Positions 1-11,400 of a stretch of 64,000 bases of DNA are shown piece by piece (within the stretch, counting starts at the first letter, position 1; every line of letters starts with the position of its first letter). The position numbers and the translations under genes are program-made. The notes under the pieces were generated by a model. The model had not been told where the DNA came from, searched no databases, and was given only the letters and a program-made list of their open reading frames with translations. Location: assembly GCA_038049695.1 (NCBI GenBank), contig CP142456.1:77089422-77153421 (forward strand), read 5' to 3'. The DNA comes from Cinnamomum chago. Its lineage: Eukaryota; Streptophyta; Magnoliopsida; Laurales; Lauraceae.

Positions 1-3000
1 GCGCGAGCTTCTCGAGTGACAAGTATCTGGTCTCGGCATCAATCAGGGTTTTGCTCGTGTAATAGATGGGCTTCTGAACCCTATCCTCTTCTCGGAGGAG
101 GACCGAGCTCACTGCATGATCCGAGACTGCCAGGTATAAATACAAAATCTCTCCGTGAACCGGAGTTGACAGTAGAGGAGGTGAGGATAAATAGACCTTA
201 AGCTCCTGCAAGGCTTGGTCACATTCCGGAGTCCACTGAAATTTAAAATTTTTCCTAAGAAGCTGAAAGAAAGGCCGACACTTATCTGAGGATCTGCTGA
301 TGAACCGATTTAGTGCGGCTGCCATTCCGGTTAGCTTTTGGACCTCCTTAGCCGATGTGGGACTCTGCACCCTGAGGATAGCCGAGATCTGATATGGATT
401 TGCCTCGATTCCCCTGCGTGTGACCAGGCTTCCCAAGATTTTGCCCGAGCCGACACCAAAGGCGCACTTGGAGGCATTGAGCTTGAGCTTGAACCTCTTC
501 AAAGTGGCGAAAACTCCAGCTAGGTCTGCCAAATGGTTACGGGCTTGCCTGGACTTGACTACCATGTCGTCGATGTAGACTTCAACAGTTTTGCCGAGCT
601 GATCGTGGAACATCTTGGTGATAAGTCGCTGATAGGTGGCTCCTGCATTCTTCAACCCGAACGGCATCACCTTATAACAATAAGTCCCTCTGGGTGTGAT
701 AAAAGCTGTCTTCTCTTCATCCGGCCCATATAAGGGAATCTGGTGGTAGCCGCGATATGCATCGAGGAAGCTCATCCTGTCGTGTCCGGCTGTGGCATCG
801 ATCATCTGATCGATCTTTGGGAGGGGAAAGCTGTCATTGGGACATGCCTTGTTGAGGTCGGTAAAGTCGACGCACACCCTCCACTTGCCAGTCTTCTTTC
901 TGACGACCACAGTATTGCCTAGCCAGGTCGGGTATTGGACTTCTCTAATGGCGCCGGCCTCGAGCAGTTTATCCACCTCATCCACCACGGCTTCGGTTTG
1001 TGGCACCCCAGTCCTGCGGGCTTTCTGCATCACCGGTTTATAGTTAGGATCAACATTCAATTTATGGCATATTACCTCCGGGTCGATGCTAGGCATCTCT
1101 TGAGGCGTCTAGGCGAAGGCTTCTTTGTTCTGCACTAGGAACTGGACCAGCTCGGACTTTTCTGGCTCGCCGAGTTGACTGCCGAGCAAGAAGAACCGTT
1201 CCGGATCTTGTGAATCGATCCTGACCTCGGTCAGGTCCTCTACGCTCTTCTTCTCTGGGTCCTGGCCGACCTCATCCAGCTTCTGCTCCAGCCTCTTCTC
1301 CATCTCGGCCATATTAACTTCTTTGGGCTTTCGCTCTCCGGATACCACGGCTGTTAGGCATTGCTTGGCTGCTTGCTGATCTCCTCCGACAGTGACGATT
1401 GCAATTCTGCCATTCTTTCTTTCCCAAGGAAATTTCAACTTTTGGTGGAGAGTGGAAGGAACTGCCTCCAGACTATGAAGCCAAGACCTGCCCACTATAG
1501 CATTGTAAGGCGAGGGTGCATCAATCACCATGAAAGTTGTCTCAACGGACTCGCCGCCGGCCTCGACCTTGAACGTCACCTTTCCCTTGGGGTACACCGG
1601 CTTGGCGCTGAAGCCAATGAGGGGAATTCGGGCCTCCTGCAGATCTTTCTCCGTCAGTCCCATCCTTCGGAAGCTATCGAAATAGAGGACCTCGGATGAA
1701 CTACCGGGGTCGACGAGGACCTTCTTCACGGTGCAATTCTTCACGCCTTGCTTAGAGCAATCGAATTTCAGGGTGACGATCAGCGGGTCATTGTGGGGAA
1801 GCTGCACCCCTTCCAGGTCTGCATCCGTAAACCTGATTTCGGGCCGCTCCCTCCGAGCCCTCTTCGGAGCTGAGCCGAATTCGGCAGCCATGACCTGCTT
1901 ACTGTGAGAGGCCTGCCTGGCCTCGGCACAAGCTCGGTTACTCCCCTTGGACGGCGGGGCTAAATGTATGACGTTAATGATCTTCTCTGACCCGTCGCTG
2001 TCATGGCCTCTCTCACCTCGGCGTGGAGCTCGGGTGTCGGCTCTGGTTTCTGTCTTGACGAACTCCTGTAGGTGTCCCTCTTGGACAAGCGTTTCTAAAT
2101 GTGACCGCAGTATTCTGCATTCTTCAGTCTTGTGGCCGCCCTCCTTGTGATACGCACAAAATCTCGTCTGATCTTGGGTAGACGGGTCGCCTTTCATGGG
2201 CTCTGGCCAGCTGAAGTACGGCTTGGATTTAATCTTGTACATGATCCGGTGGATAGGCTCCTTGAAGATTGTGTTAACTGCCCGATATGCGTCTTCGGAC
2301 AGCCTGCACCTTTTGCCTCTCGCCGAGGTGAACGCCTGAGCTCTTACCGAGCTGGTAGGCGCCCTTCGCCGGTCTGACTCGTCTCTTCGCCGCTCGTCTC
2401 TCTGAGGCTCATCTCTTCGGGACGGCCCCCTGTCCTTCTTGGAGGACCTCTCACCTCGGTCCTTCTGCGCAGCTCCATGGTTTTCCCGAGCCCGGACCTG
2501 GTCTTCCTCTTGGGCGATGTACCGGTTGACGATGGACATGAGCGCTGTTATGGAAGACACCAGGTTTCTGGCTAGGTCTTTGCGAAGGTCACTGTCTGGC
2601 AGCAGGGCATTCCGAAATGCGAAGGCGGCCACTTCGTCCTTGGAGTCTTCAATCTGGCTGTAGACGGTTCAGAATCGCTTCGTGAACTGGGTGACGTTCT
2701 CCCCCTGCTTCATCTTCAAGGCCATGACATCTGCATCTGTCTTTGGCAATATTCTATAGGCCTGAAACTTCTTCATGAAGGACTGTTGGAGCTGTTGCCA
2801 ACTCGAAATGGACCCCTCTGGGAGTGCACAGAACCACTTCTAGGGGAGGTCACCTAAACTGGAGGAAAAAAATCGACAGTTCAGATGGCACTCATCTCCT
2901 CAAACAGACATCCTCTGAGAGAAATGCCTGAGGTGTGTAGCTAGGTCCGAAGTCCCGTCGTAAGTGACGAACCTCGGGACGGTAAACTTCTTCGGCAGGG

Positions 3001-3820
3001 GATACTTCTTGATATCGCGAGAGAAAGGAGACGCGCCGAGGTCAATGGAGTCGCAACAAACATCCTTTTGGTCTCGGTCGAGACCAGCCACCTCCAGGTT
3101 GCGCTGGACCGTTTCCCTTATGCGCGCGTCCAACCACTCCTGATCATGATACCTGCTCTCCGGAATGGTTTCTGATGCCTTCCTCGAGTAGCTATGGCTG
3201 GCGCTCGAGCCTTCGTCTCGAGTTCGGTCGCGCCTTTTCTTATTCAGATGGTCCCTCAAGTCCTTCTCGGGGGAGTCGGGGCGCCGGTCACGAGACGTCC
3301 TCTCGTGTTGTCGCTGTGAGTGCTGTTATCGCAACCGCTGCCGCTGCTGAGAGTGCTGATGGGACTGTTGCCGGAGCCCTGCTGAACCCGTGGCTCTTTC
3401 CAGCTGCTGCTGGAGCTGGAGGATCCGAGCGTCTCTCTCCTTGATGGCCTCATTCTGTACTCTAATCTCTTCAAGGGTGGAGTCGAAGTCATTATCAGGG
3501 TTATATTCTTCATCCTCAAAGTCCTCAGCATCCTCTATCTGATCAGAAGGACGTGGTCCATCGATCACTGGAGACTTGCTCCGCCGATTTCGACCCGTCA
3601 GGAGGCCTCCCTCGGGCTGCTGCTGAGAGTCTCTCCTCCGGAGAGCAGACTCCAAGCGAGGATCACGCTCCTGAACGTTGATTCGGACGAGGCCACGCTC
3701 GACGTCATCCTCTGCAACTGGTTCCTTCCCGGACCTCTTCTTAGCAGGGAGGAGGTCAGAGGACGGTCCTGCACGCCTTGCCTTGGATGTTTTTCCTCCT
3801 TTCGCAGCTCTCCTCGTCAT
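1..3820 (-). pseudogene. Ty3/gypsy (Tat-like) gag-pol polyprotein, decayed and cut by window edge
   Basis: Reading leftward, a basic N-terminal gag region starts near 3820. It is followed by a gag core (about 3260-2640), a CCHC-like knuckle with residues C-H-C around 2150, an aspartic protease with D-P-G-S-S near 1720, and a reverse transcriptase whose YIDD site is at 566-577. RNase H sequence runs off the left edge. The whole polyprotein stays in one frame with no frameshift, but five in-frame stops break it: TAA 3328-3326, TGA 2902-2900, TAG 2842-2840, TGA 2671-2669 and TAG 1111-1109. Each is one C:G-to-T:A transition from a sense codon. The YIDDMVVKS-type RT and the downstream leader point to a non-chromovirus plant gypsy (Tat-like). 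Integrase and the 3' LTR would lie left of the window. The copy cannot encode a full polyprotein. Confidence 0.9.
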
Positions 3821-3844
3821 GGTGATAGGGAAGATTGTAGAAAT

Positions 3845-3867
3845 CGTTTCCCACAGACGGCGCCAAT
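3845..3867 (-). promoter_or_regulatory. Primer-binding-site region of the minus-strand gypsy element
   Basis: Immediately downstream (minus strand) of the putative LTR end is the leader TTGGCGCCGTCTGTGGGAA. This sequence is typical of the tRNA-primer region between the LTR and gag in plant Tat-type gypsy elements. It fixes the LTR/internal boundary. The priming tRNA was not identified here. Confidence 0.65.
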
Positions 3868-4638
3868 TGTAAGTGCAGAAAAATATACTCACAAGATTAG
3901 GATGCCTCCAGGGACTTACTCAAAGAACCGAAGGAGGAGCTGCGTGTTTGGCAGGTGTCTGGTGAACTTGAGAAGGAAAAAGAGAGCGGTCAAAGGACCC
4001 TGGCTGGGGCAGCACAGGGCTCTCCGATGCTTAAGTTAGCAGTGATCGGAGAAGAAGAGAAGAAGAAAGAGGAGTGTCATTGCATGAAGAGAATGCATCC
4101 CTCATTTTTGGATCGTCCCATGCTACATATGAGAAATTGTTTTGGTGCATGTGCCAGCGGGTCTCATGATGTGATTAGGGTCTCATCAGCCCACATAGTC
4201 ATTAATGAGGGTCCATCACAGCCCTCATTTCATTTAATGAGGGTTCGATCAGCCCACATAGCATTAAATGCCGGATATGTTGGGCCTGATCCTGTCTTGG
4301 CTTATTGGCGGCTGGGGTCCCATCGGATCCTTCCTTGGACCCTGCCTAGATACGGCCGCAGCCATTGGACATGATTGTCAGAAGCGTGTTGAGAATGGAC
4401 GGTCCGGATGGTGTCCGTCCCATCGCGGCGCCCTCATCTTTCCACGTGTCCGTATGCTGCCCGTGGCAGAACAGGCCCATTTCGGGCGACAGTCTCCACT
4501 TCGGCAGCAACAGAGGTGGCATCAACTTCGGCAGAAGTGGTGCAGGGAGATCTGGTCTCGGCCAACATTCAGGACTAGTGCCGAGGTGCATGCATCCGAA
4601 GTGAGTGCCTCTATCGCCTACGAACTAGCCCACACACA
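3868..4638 (-). repeat. 5' LTR of the minus-strand gypsy element
   Basis: On the minus strand this block starts TGTGTGTGGGCTAG and ends CTTACA next to the primer-binding region, giving the TG...CA form of an LTR of about 771 bp. It holds no gene; open frames inside it are chance. The start is chosen where similarity to OMT intron sequence resumes (about 4640). The partner LTR and target-site duplication lie outside the window, so the outer edge is uncertain by a few bases. Confidence 0.75.
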
Positions 4639-4689
4639 TGTTGGTGTGTGTTTTTGGGTCTTGATCTGATGAAGGTGGTTTTGGTGCAG

Positions 4690-5340
4690 TCTTTTCTCCA
4701 TAGCTTTGATGATGATGATTGAATCAAGATCCTCAACAAGTGCCGGGAGACCATACCTGCAAAGGGAGGGAAGTTGATCATAGTAGAGATAGGGGTGGAC
4801 ATTGATGGAACTCCTGAGTTTTCTTGGTCTAGACTCTGCATTGACTTGCAAATGGGTGTGTTCGGGGGGCAAGGATGATGGATTTGGAGCGGAGACACCG
4901 ACACGAGGTCGGAGATCTATGTACGTTCCGACGATTGGAAAGTTCCGCTGATCTCTTCGCCTCTTGTCTTTCCTATGGGATGTAATCATCCCAACCCTAG
5001 GGCTCAGTTATCTTATATAGACAAGTCCCAAAAGAGTCACACCTACTAGAGACTTTTTCGGCAAGAAACCCACATCCACTAATCCTATTGGGAGTCTTAT
5101 TAGTGGGACTAGATCAAGTCTTACATTAAGTGAGATTGTATTCTCTGTTGGCATCTGCCCTGCTTGATCTGACATGGGACCCGTGGCATGTGGGCCACAC
5201 GATTTCCTACAAAGGAGAGAACGATGGATGAGTGGAAAAACCTCCTTACAAAACATGGTTTTGGGAACTACAATATAATACCCATGATTGTCAACGAGGC
5301 CATCATTGAAGCATTATCCTTATCCTCAGTAATCTACTTT
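4690..5340 (+). pseudogene. O-methyltransferase exon 2 relic (unit A)
   Basis: After the intron end ...GGTGCAG, this matches exon 2 of gene B almost base for base: SFLHSF, the KGGKLIIVEI segment, GGK-ERT split by an insertion, then DEWKNLL, GFGNYNIIPM and NEAIIEA. It is dead: a TGA at 4720-4722 replaces the Cys codon seen in gene B, an extra G in the run at 4863-4869 shifts the frame, and a 336-bp solo LTR (4876-5211) interrupts it. Sequence just upstream (from about 4640) is the end of the OMT intron, where the gypsy LTR has landed. Exon 1 should lie left of the gypsy element, outside the window. Its 3' flank (about 5848-5990) still resembles the 3' UTR of gene B. Confidence 0.9.
4876..5211 (-). 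mobile_element. Solo LTR inserted in the OMT relic exon
   Basis: The paralogous exon in gene B is continuous across this point, so this is an insertion. It is bounded by a perfect 5-bp target duplication AAGGA (4871-4875 and 5212-5216). The insert reads TG...CA on either strand (TGTAGGAAATC at the right end on the minus strand). It carries a TATA-like CTATATAAG on the minus strand near 5011-5020, which supports minus orientation. There is no internal coding or second LTR, which is what unequal recombination between LTRs leaves behind. Family not identified. Confidence 0.85.
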
Positions 5341-5383
5341 CAACCTATTATTGATTTATCTACGTGGGTTCATTCTTTTTGCC

Positions 5384-6025
5384 ATTCTTTCTCTTGAAAG
5401 CTGAATGTTGGTTGAAAAAAAAAACATAAAAAAACTCTCAATTCTAGCTTTAGGAGAAGCCATATCAGCTTATTGGGGCCCATTTGTGGATGTGTCCTTT
5501 AAAAAATACATAATATATGCCTTTTCAATAAAAGATGTCTCTTGGGTTAAATATGTACCTTTTCAATAAAATGTCTCTTGGGCTCATTTGTGTAGATGTA
5601 ATCCAATTGAAAGGGATGCCTTCCAACTATATAAATTAAGGTTAAATGCATATGAATCCTTTATTTTGTGTAAGCTGACATGACGTGAATTAAGTGATGA
5701 AATGTTTTGTTTTCATAATTTTTTTGTTGATTTGAATTTTTTAATTAGTTGTTATAAATAAATTTATAAGAATGAAATATTAATTTTAATATATTATTTA
5801 GGACTTAACCTGTTCGATGCACATGGGCTTCAAGCTAGTATCTGTAAAAGAAGCAGCTGGCGCTGATCATTGCCAATAATATGACTCTATTTCTTTTGTA
5901 AACTTAGGGAAGAATTAAATATTGTTGGTGGCAATTTTAGTTATTTTATTTTTATTTTTGCTATAATAAATTGGTCACACAGACCATTACACATGGCCCT
6001 CACCATCAGTGTTAGAACCTGGGTT
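5384..6025. other. OMT unit A 3' flank with a non-coding insertion
   Basis: Compared with gene B (20515-20720), the 3' flank is interrupted from about 5384 to 5847. The inserted AT-rich block includes a part (about 5510-5640) that resembles the LTR of the element at 6031, with CATTTGTGTAGATGTAATCC-like text. From about 5848 the flank matches the gene B 3' UTR again, up to the LTR insertion at 6031. No gene seen. Confidence 0.6.
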
Positions 6026-6398
6026 CAATCTTTGGGTATTTTCTAAAAAGCTCACTATTAAATAATTATAAATCTCAAAAGGCATTTGAGATTGGATGTC
6101 TTTTCAAAATCAAGTGTTTTGTGTCATTTGGATGAGATATGTTTTTTGGACCCATTTGAGTAGATGTGACCCAATTTCAAAAATTGCTTTCAAACATTAT
6201 AAATTGAGGTGATTTGAAGTTTTTCAAAAGTATTCAAGAAGGCATTCAAGAGTATTCAAGATGAATATAAGACAGTTTTTTCAGAAGCACATTATCCAAG
6301 AGAAGTTTCTTATCTTTTATTATTTACTTTGATTTTAAGGGCAATTCCATATTTTTGATTCTAATGTGTAGACTTTGAATCAGAGTTGGGTATTGTAT

Positions 6399-7061
6399 GC
6401 AGGTTTAGGTACCTCCATGGCACCTTCTCCAGACTGGTGGACCCCTCCCCCTCCGGAATGGGTTAAGCTTAATTTTAATGGATCTTTCAACCCAGCCACA
6501 GGTAGATCCGGCATCGGTGGTTTGATCCCTGACCCTTTCGACAACATGCCCATAGCCTTCACAGCTGAAGTACTTGCTAACTCCCCTTTAGAGTCTGAAC
6601 TCTTGGCGCTTCAAAGAGGCACCGTCCATCTTAGGGAGCTGGCTGCGTCCAACGTCCAGATTGAGGGGGATTGTCTTGTCATCATTTCCAATATCCAAAA
6701 ATCAGAGAACCTTGCCTGGGATCTCATGCCTCAATGGCAGGAGACCATGACCATGCCAGCCTCTCTCTCAACATGGTCCATTCACTACTGCAAGAGGTCT
6801 GCAAACTTAGTTGCCGATTTGCTAGCCAAATTAATTCTCGATGGGGTCTCAGAGGGACATACCTCTCTTCCACCTCACGTTAGGGAGGCCCTGAATGCTG
6901 ATAAACAGAGAGCTGCCCAATACACCCAATCCTTTTTTAATCAATCCACGGACTACAACAACTCTATAAATGCAAAGGAGACTCTCACTTCCTCTGTTGC
7001 AAGTAATGACCACAGTGGGGCTGGCTCACCCAATCCGGCTGATCATGTCTCTTACACCTAA
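6399..7061 (+). pseudogene. LINE-encoded RNase H-like domain (partial)
   Basis: The frame reads WVKLNFNGSFN and later IEGDCLVII, IHYCKRSANLVADLLAK and a tail to the stop at 7061. This matches the plant RNase H-like module found at the C-terminus of some plant LINE ORF2 proteins: the first acidic strand, a long helix with E-S-E-L-L-A-L, then the R-x-x-N-x-x-A-D motif. In the first motif the usual D-G is N-G (NFNGSF), so one catalytic acid appears lost. The reading frame continues upstream into LTR sequence, but that part (6375-6398) is host LTR and not LINE protein. No RT remains. Confidence 0.8.
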
Positions 7062-7262
7062 TAGCCGGAATTGGCCCTGTTGGAATGCGGCCATGTCTTT
7101 TGGTTTCTCCATTTTTGTGCTCCTCACTCTTCTTTTTGTTTATCTTTGGTGCTATGTTGATCTTCACTATGTTTTCTGGAGGGCTCGCCCCCAAATGCTG
7201 TCTATCTTGCTCTTTATCTAAATAAAATACACTCTTATTGCAAAAAAAAAAAAAAAAAAAAA
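6399..7262 (+). mobile_element. 5'-truncated L1-type LINE, 3' end with RNase H
   Basis: The 17-bp duplication AGAGTTGGGTATTGTAT flanks the insert (6382-6398 and 7263-7279). A poly-A tail of about 21 bases sits at its 3' end (7242-7262). These are hallmarks of target-primed reverse transcription. Only the last 0.86 kb of the LINE was copied. The matching stretch of the right LTR (from about 15070) lacks it. Confidence 0.92.
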
Positions 7263-7480
7263 AGAGTTGGGTATTGTATCATGGGAACAAAATTTCATCA
7301 AAACCACTTGCATGTGGGAAATTGTTGTCTTTAAGAAAGTATCTTAATTGGTGTGCCTTGCCCATTTTTCTTTTGCTTTCTTATTCAATTTATAACATTC
7401 ACAATCATTTACTAATTATTTATTCTCATCATTTATTTGATTTTCTGATTGCACATTCTTCGTAAGAAATTTCCCCAACA

Positions 7481-8134
7481 GTTTAAAGGCAACAATTCTT
7501 CCATATCACGAAGAAAATTACAATGATGAGTAAGTGTGATTTTTTATCTTCAAGAGAAAGATCCAATTGTTGGTGGTAAGAAAATCTCAAATGTTTACGA
7601 GAAGTTAAAGGTATGTGCATATCAATCACATGTATAAATTCCATGCATTTCAGTACAAAAAAAAAAAAAAAACCCCAAGTATCCCCATTCGTTGTCCTTG
7701 GATCTCTGTTAATGCTATTTTCCATCAAAGACAGATGTTTCTTTCGATGTTCACTTGTCTGGATAATCTTCAAACATCATTTACTCTGTCAGTTTGTAGT
7801 TAGTCATGACTAAAGGTGCAAGAGGAGACCAATGATAATATTTTCCTTTTCTAGTTAGTAGATGTTGTACGTCCAATACAACGTTTTAATGGTGTTATAG
7901 CAACGTTCTGGCTTCTTATTTCTTTTGATTTGGTTGTTTGAAACATACATATGCATAAATTTCCTTAATTAGAAGTAATGATGAGGTTCATGATTGTGTG
8001 GTCTTCACTCAGGACGTGAGTAGAAGGAATGATATAATTGAGAATGAGAAAACTGAAAGAGAAATTCTATCAATTAGGCAGTGTTTGAGATCATCACACT
8101 GATGGGTCTTTTATCCGGCCATTTACTTGTTTTC
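7481..8134 (+). other. LARD-like element interior, left part
   Basis: Non-coding sequence between the 5' LTR and the nested gypsy element. It contains a run of about 17 A at 7657-7673 and no recognisable primer-binding site. I see no gene. Confidence 0.6.
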
Positions 8135-8461
8135 TGTTACACATCAGAAACATGTGGCAATTTGAGTCAGCTTTGAATAAGTCTTTAAAGTTGTTAGTCA
8201 GTTTTGAATAAATCTTGGTAGTTAGTTAGCTTTTGAATTCAAGTTGTAAGCTACAAAATAGCTAATTGATTTGGTTCCCGATCTGTAGCTAGTTAGTTGT
8301 GTTCGAGTTGTATAAAACAACTCCACTTTCTTCAAAAAAGAAGTTGTTTTTGAGTCCAATTTAAGTCAAGATTAGGAGGCAGGGTTACCTCGAATCAACC
8401 CAGTTTATTTACTCTGTTTCTCTATCATTGTTTAATTTTCTCCAGCATTCGTTAGCTAACA
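8135..8461 (+). repeat. 5' LTR of the nested gypsy element
   Basis: TG...CA ends, 327 bp, matched by 12852-13178. A TATA-like TATAAAACAAC is near 8310. Confidence 0.93.
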
Positions 8462-8486
8462 ATTTGGAGGTCCCACTGAGATCCTC

Positions 8487-11400
8487 ATGGCAGACGGAAC
8501 GAGGCTAAAGGATTTGCAAGATTCCATCAACCAGCTCAGGAGTGCTATGATTCGCCTTGAGGAACGAACTACCGTCTCTGACAAGTCCAATGCGGACATA
8601 CAACAACAAATCAATATGTTGGTTTCATCTTTTGGTGCTATTAGTTCAGCCGATAGAGCCACTCCGTCTAACCACTCTGATCAAGGGGGTATTCAATCTC
8701 ATTCTGTGAAGCTTGATTTTCCTACATATGATGGAGATGACAACCCTTTAGAGTGGTTGTTCAGAGTCGAACAATTTTTCATTTATCATAATACTTCTCT
8801 AGCACTACGCCTCCTCATTGTATCCTTTCATCTGAAAGGACCTGCACTCCACTGGTGTAAGCTCCTTGAGACATATCAAGCTATAACTAGTTGGGAGACT
8901 TTTTCCCGAGCCCTCACTCTTCGGTTCGGTCCGACCGAATATGATGATCCTGCCATTGTACTCTCCAAGCTTCGTCAACAAACCACTGTCTCCACTTATC
9001 AAAAGCACTTCGAAATACTTGCAACCAAGGTGGAGGGATTATCAGAAAAGTTGCGTACTGCTCAATTCATTAGTGGCTTAAAAGATGAGCTTCGCTATAA
9101 TGTCCAGCTCTTCAAACCAGCTTCGTTTTCTGCGGCGCCAGTTTGGCTCGCCTTTTAGAACAGAGACACCAAGTTTGTCTCAAGAGTCGGTTTGAGACTG
9201 TCTGATCAGGTATTCCTACCCCATCTTCTATGGCTCTACCCATCAAGCGTCTTTCTCCAGCTGAAATGCAGGAACACCGAGAGAAGGGCTTATGCTACAA
9301 CTGTGATGAGAAGTACTCTCCTGGCCATAAATGTAAGACACAGAAAATATTTCTCCTTGATGCTCAGTCATCGCCTGATATGGCAGAACCAATTTCCGAT
9401 GAACCATAAGTCCACTCCATGGCACTTCCTGACGCAGATCCCAGTCCCACTCTTTCAATTAATGCAATCTAGGGAACCACATCGGCTCAAACAATGAAGG
9501 TATTTGGTGTCTTCCACCAACAACCTGTACTAATCCTCATGGATTCCGGGTCGTCTCACAACTTAATTCATCACACCTGAATTGGTTAAACGAGCCAAGC
9601 TACGAGTGTTACCTTACAGTCCCAAAGTTTCAATTGCTAATGGTGAAAAGATCTCTTGCTTAGGCAAGGTTCCGGGTTCAAATGTTAAGGTGCAAGACTT
9701 CCAACTCAAAACTGATTTTTTTGTATTTCCATTACATGATTTTGATATGGTGTTGGGTGCTAATTGGCTGCATACGTTAGGCCCTATTACATGGGATTTC
9801 TCTAAGCTCACAATGTCCTTTGTAATTGAAGATACTATGGTTACGTTGATCGGAAACTCTCCGGCATCGATGCAATGTACACTAGATGTGGGGGTTTGCA
9901 GTGCCAATATTGAATGCTTCCTTGTTCAATTTCACTCTATGGCTGATAAAAATCCACAACCACAACCTGAAGTCCATATTCAAAAAATTCTAGACTAGTT
10001 TTGTGATGTCTTTTAACCTGTTCCTGGTCTTCCACCTTCCCGCAGACAAGACCATCACATTCTACTTGAAGATAATGCTAAACCCATTACCATCAGACCA
10101 TACCGCTATCCACCAGTTCAGAAGGATGCGATTGAGTCCAGGTCAAGGAGATGTTATCTAGTGGTTTGATTCAACATAGCTCGGGCCCATTCTCTAGCCC
10201 AGTTTTGCTGGTTCGGAAACACGATGGTAGTTGGCGATTTTGTGTGGATTATAGAGCCTTGAACCGTATTACCATCAAAGTAAAATATCCTCTTCCAGTG
10301 ATTGACGAGCTGCTTGATGAACTTCATGGTGCCACCATCTTCTCAAAGCTGGATCTCCAATTAGGTTACCATCAAATTTGGGTCCATCCGGAAGATACAT
10401 GCAAAAACAACTTTCCAGACTCATGAGGGCCACTATGAATTTAGAGTAATGCCGTTTGGATTAACGAATGCTCCAGCCACTTTTCAACAGTTAATGAATG
10501 ATATCTTTCAGCCTTTTCTTCGTAAGCTCGTCCTTGTGTTTTTAGATGATATTCTTGTTTATAGCCCATCCTTGGATTCTCATGTGCACCATTTGGAGTT
10601 AGTTCTGTCCACGCTGCGATCTCAGAATTTATATGCTAAGTTATCAAAGTGCGTTTTCGGTCAAAGCCAAGTGGAGTACTTGGGACATCATGAATCTGCT
10701 GAAGGAGTATTAGCTGATTCCTCTAAAATATCAGTCGTGCAAGATTGGCCACAACAGACAAAGTTGAAGGAGCTGCGAAGTTTCCTTGGTTTGACGGGTT
10801 ATTACCGTAAGTTCATTAGAAACTACAACCTTATTGCTGCCCCATTGACACAATTGCTAAAAAAAGATGTTTTCCATTGGACTGATGAACCAACCAAAGC
10901 TTTTCATGCCCTGAAAACCGCTCTATCTAGTCCTCCAGTGCTATCCTTGCCTGACTTTTCTAAACCATTTGTGGTTGAGACGGACGCCTTAGGTGCAGGG
11001 GTTGGAGCAGTTCTCTCACAGGACCAATGCCCCATTGCTTATTTCAGTCAAGCTTTCAACGGGAAAACATTGTTGCTACCAACATATGACAAAGAACTCT
11101 TAGCCTTGGTTCTTGCCATCACGAAATGGCAATCTTATCTCTTAGGCAACAAGTTCATTGTTCGCACTGATCATGACAGCTTGAAACATCTTCTTTACCA
11201 ACGCACTAGCTCTCCTCACTAGGAAAAATGGATTGCTAAGCTTATGGGCTACAATTTTGAGATTCAATATCGCACAAGAGTTTCTAATGCAGCTGTTGAT
11301 GCTTTTTCTCGCCTTCCTTACACCATTTACAATAACCAAACATATGTTGAGCCTGACAATTCTTCAACCCCAAAGTCCTTGCCTATTTTGCTAGCCATCT

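Larger units (their letters stand above)
6031..7480 (+). repeat. 5' LTR of the LARD-like element, split by a LINE
   Basis: It starts TTTGGGTATTTTCTA, where the right LTR has TGTTGGGTATTTTCTA, and ends AAATTTCCCCAACA, as the right LTR does. A truncated LINE with its target duplication occupies 6399-7279. Without that insertion the LTR is about 569 bp. The right LTR lacks roughly 124 bp that this copy retains (about 6143-6267). Confidence 0.8.

Noticed and set aside
4276-4669. Open frames in the 5' LTR of the gypsy element
   Set aside because: They lie in LTR sequence and cross into OMT intron; no recognisable protein.
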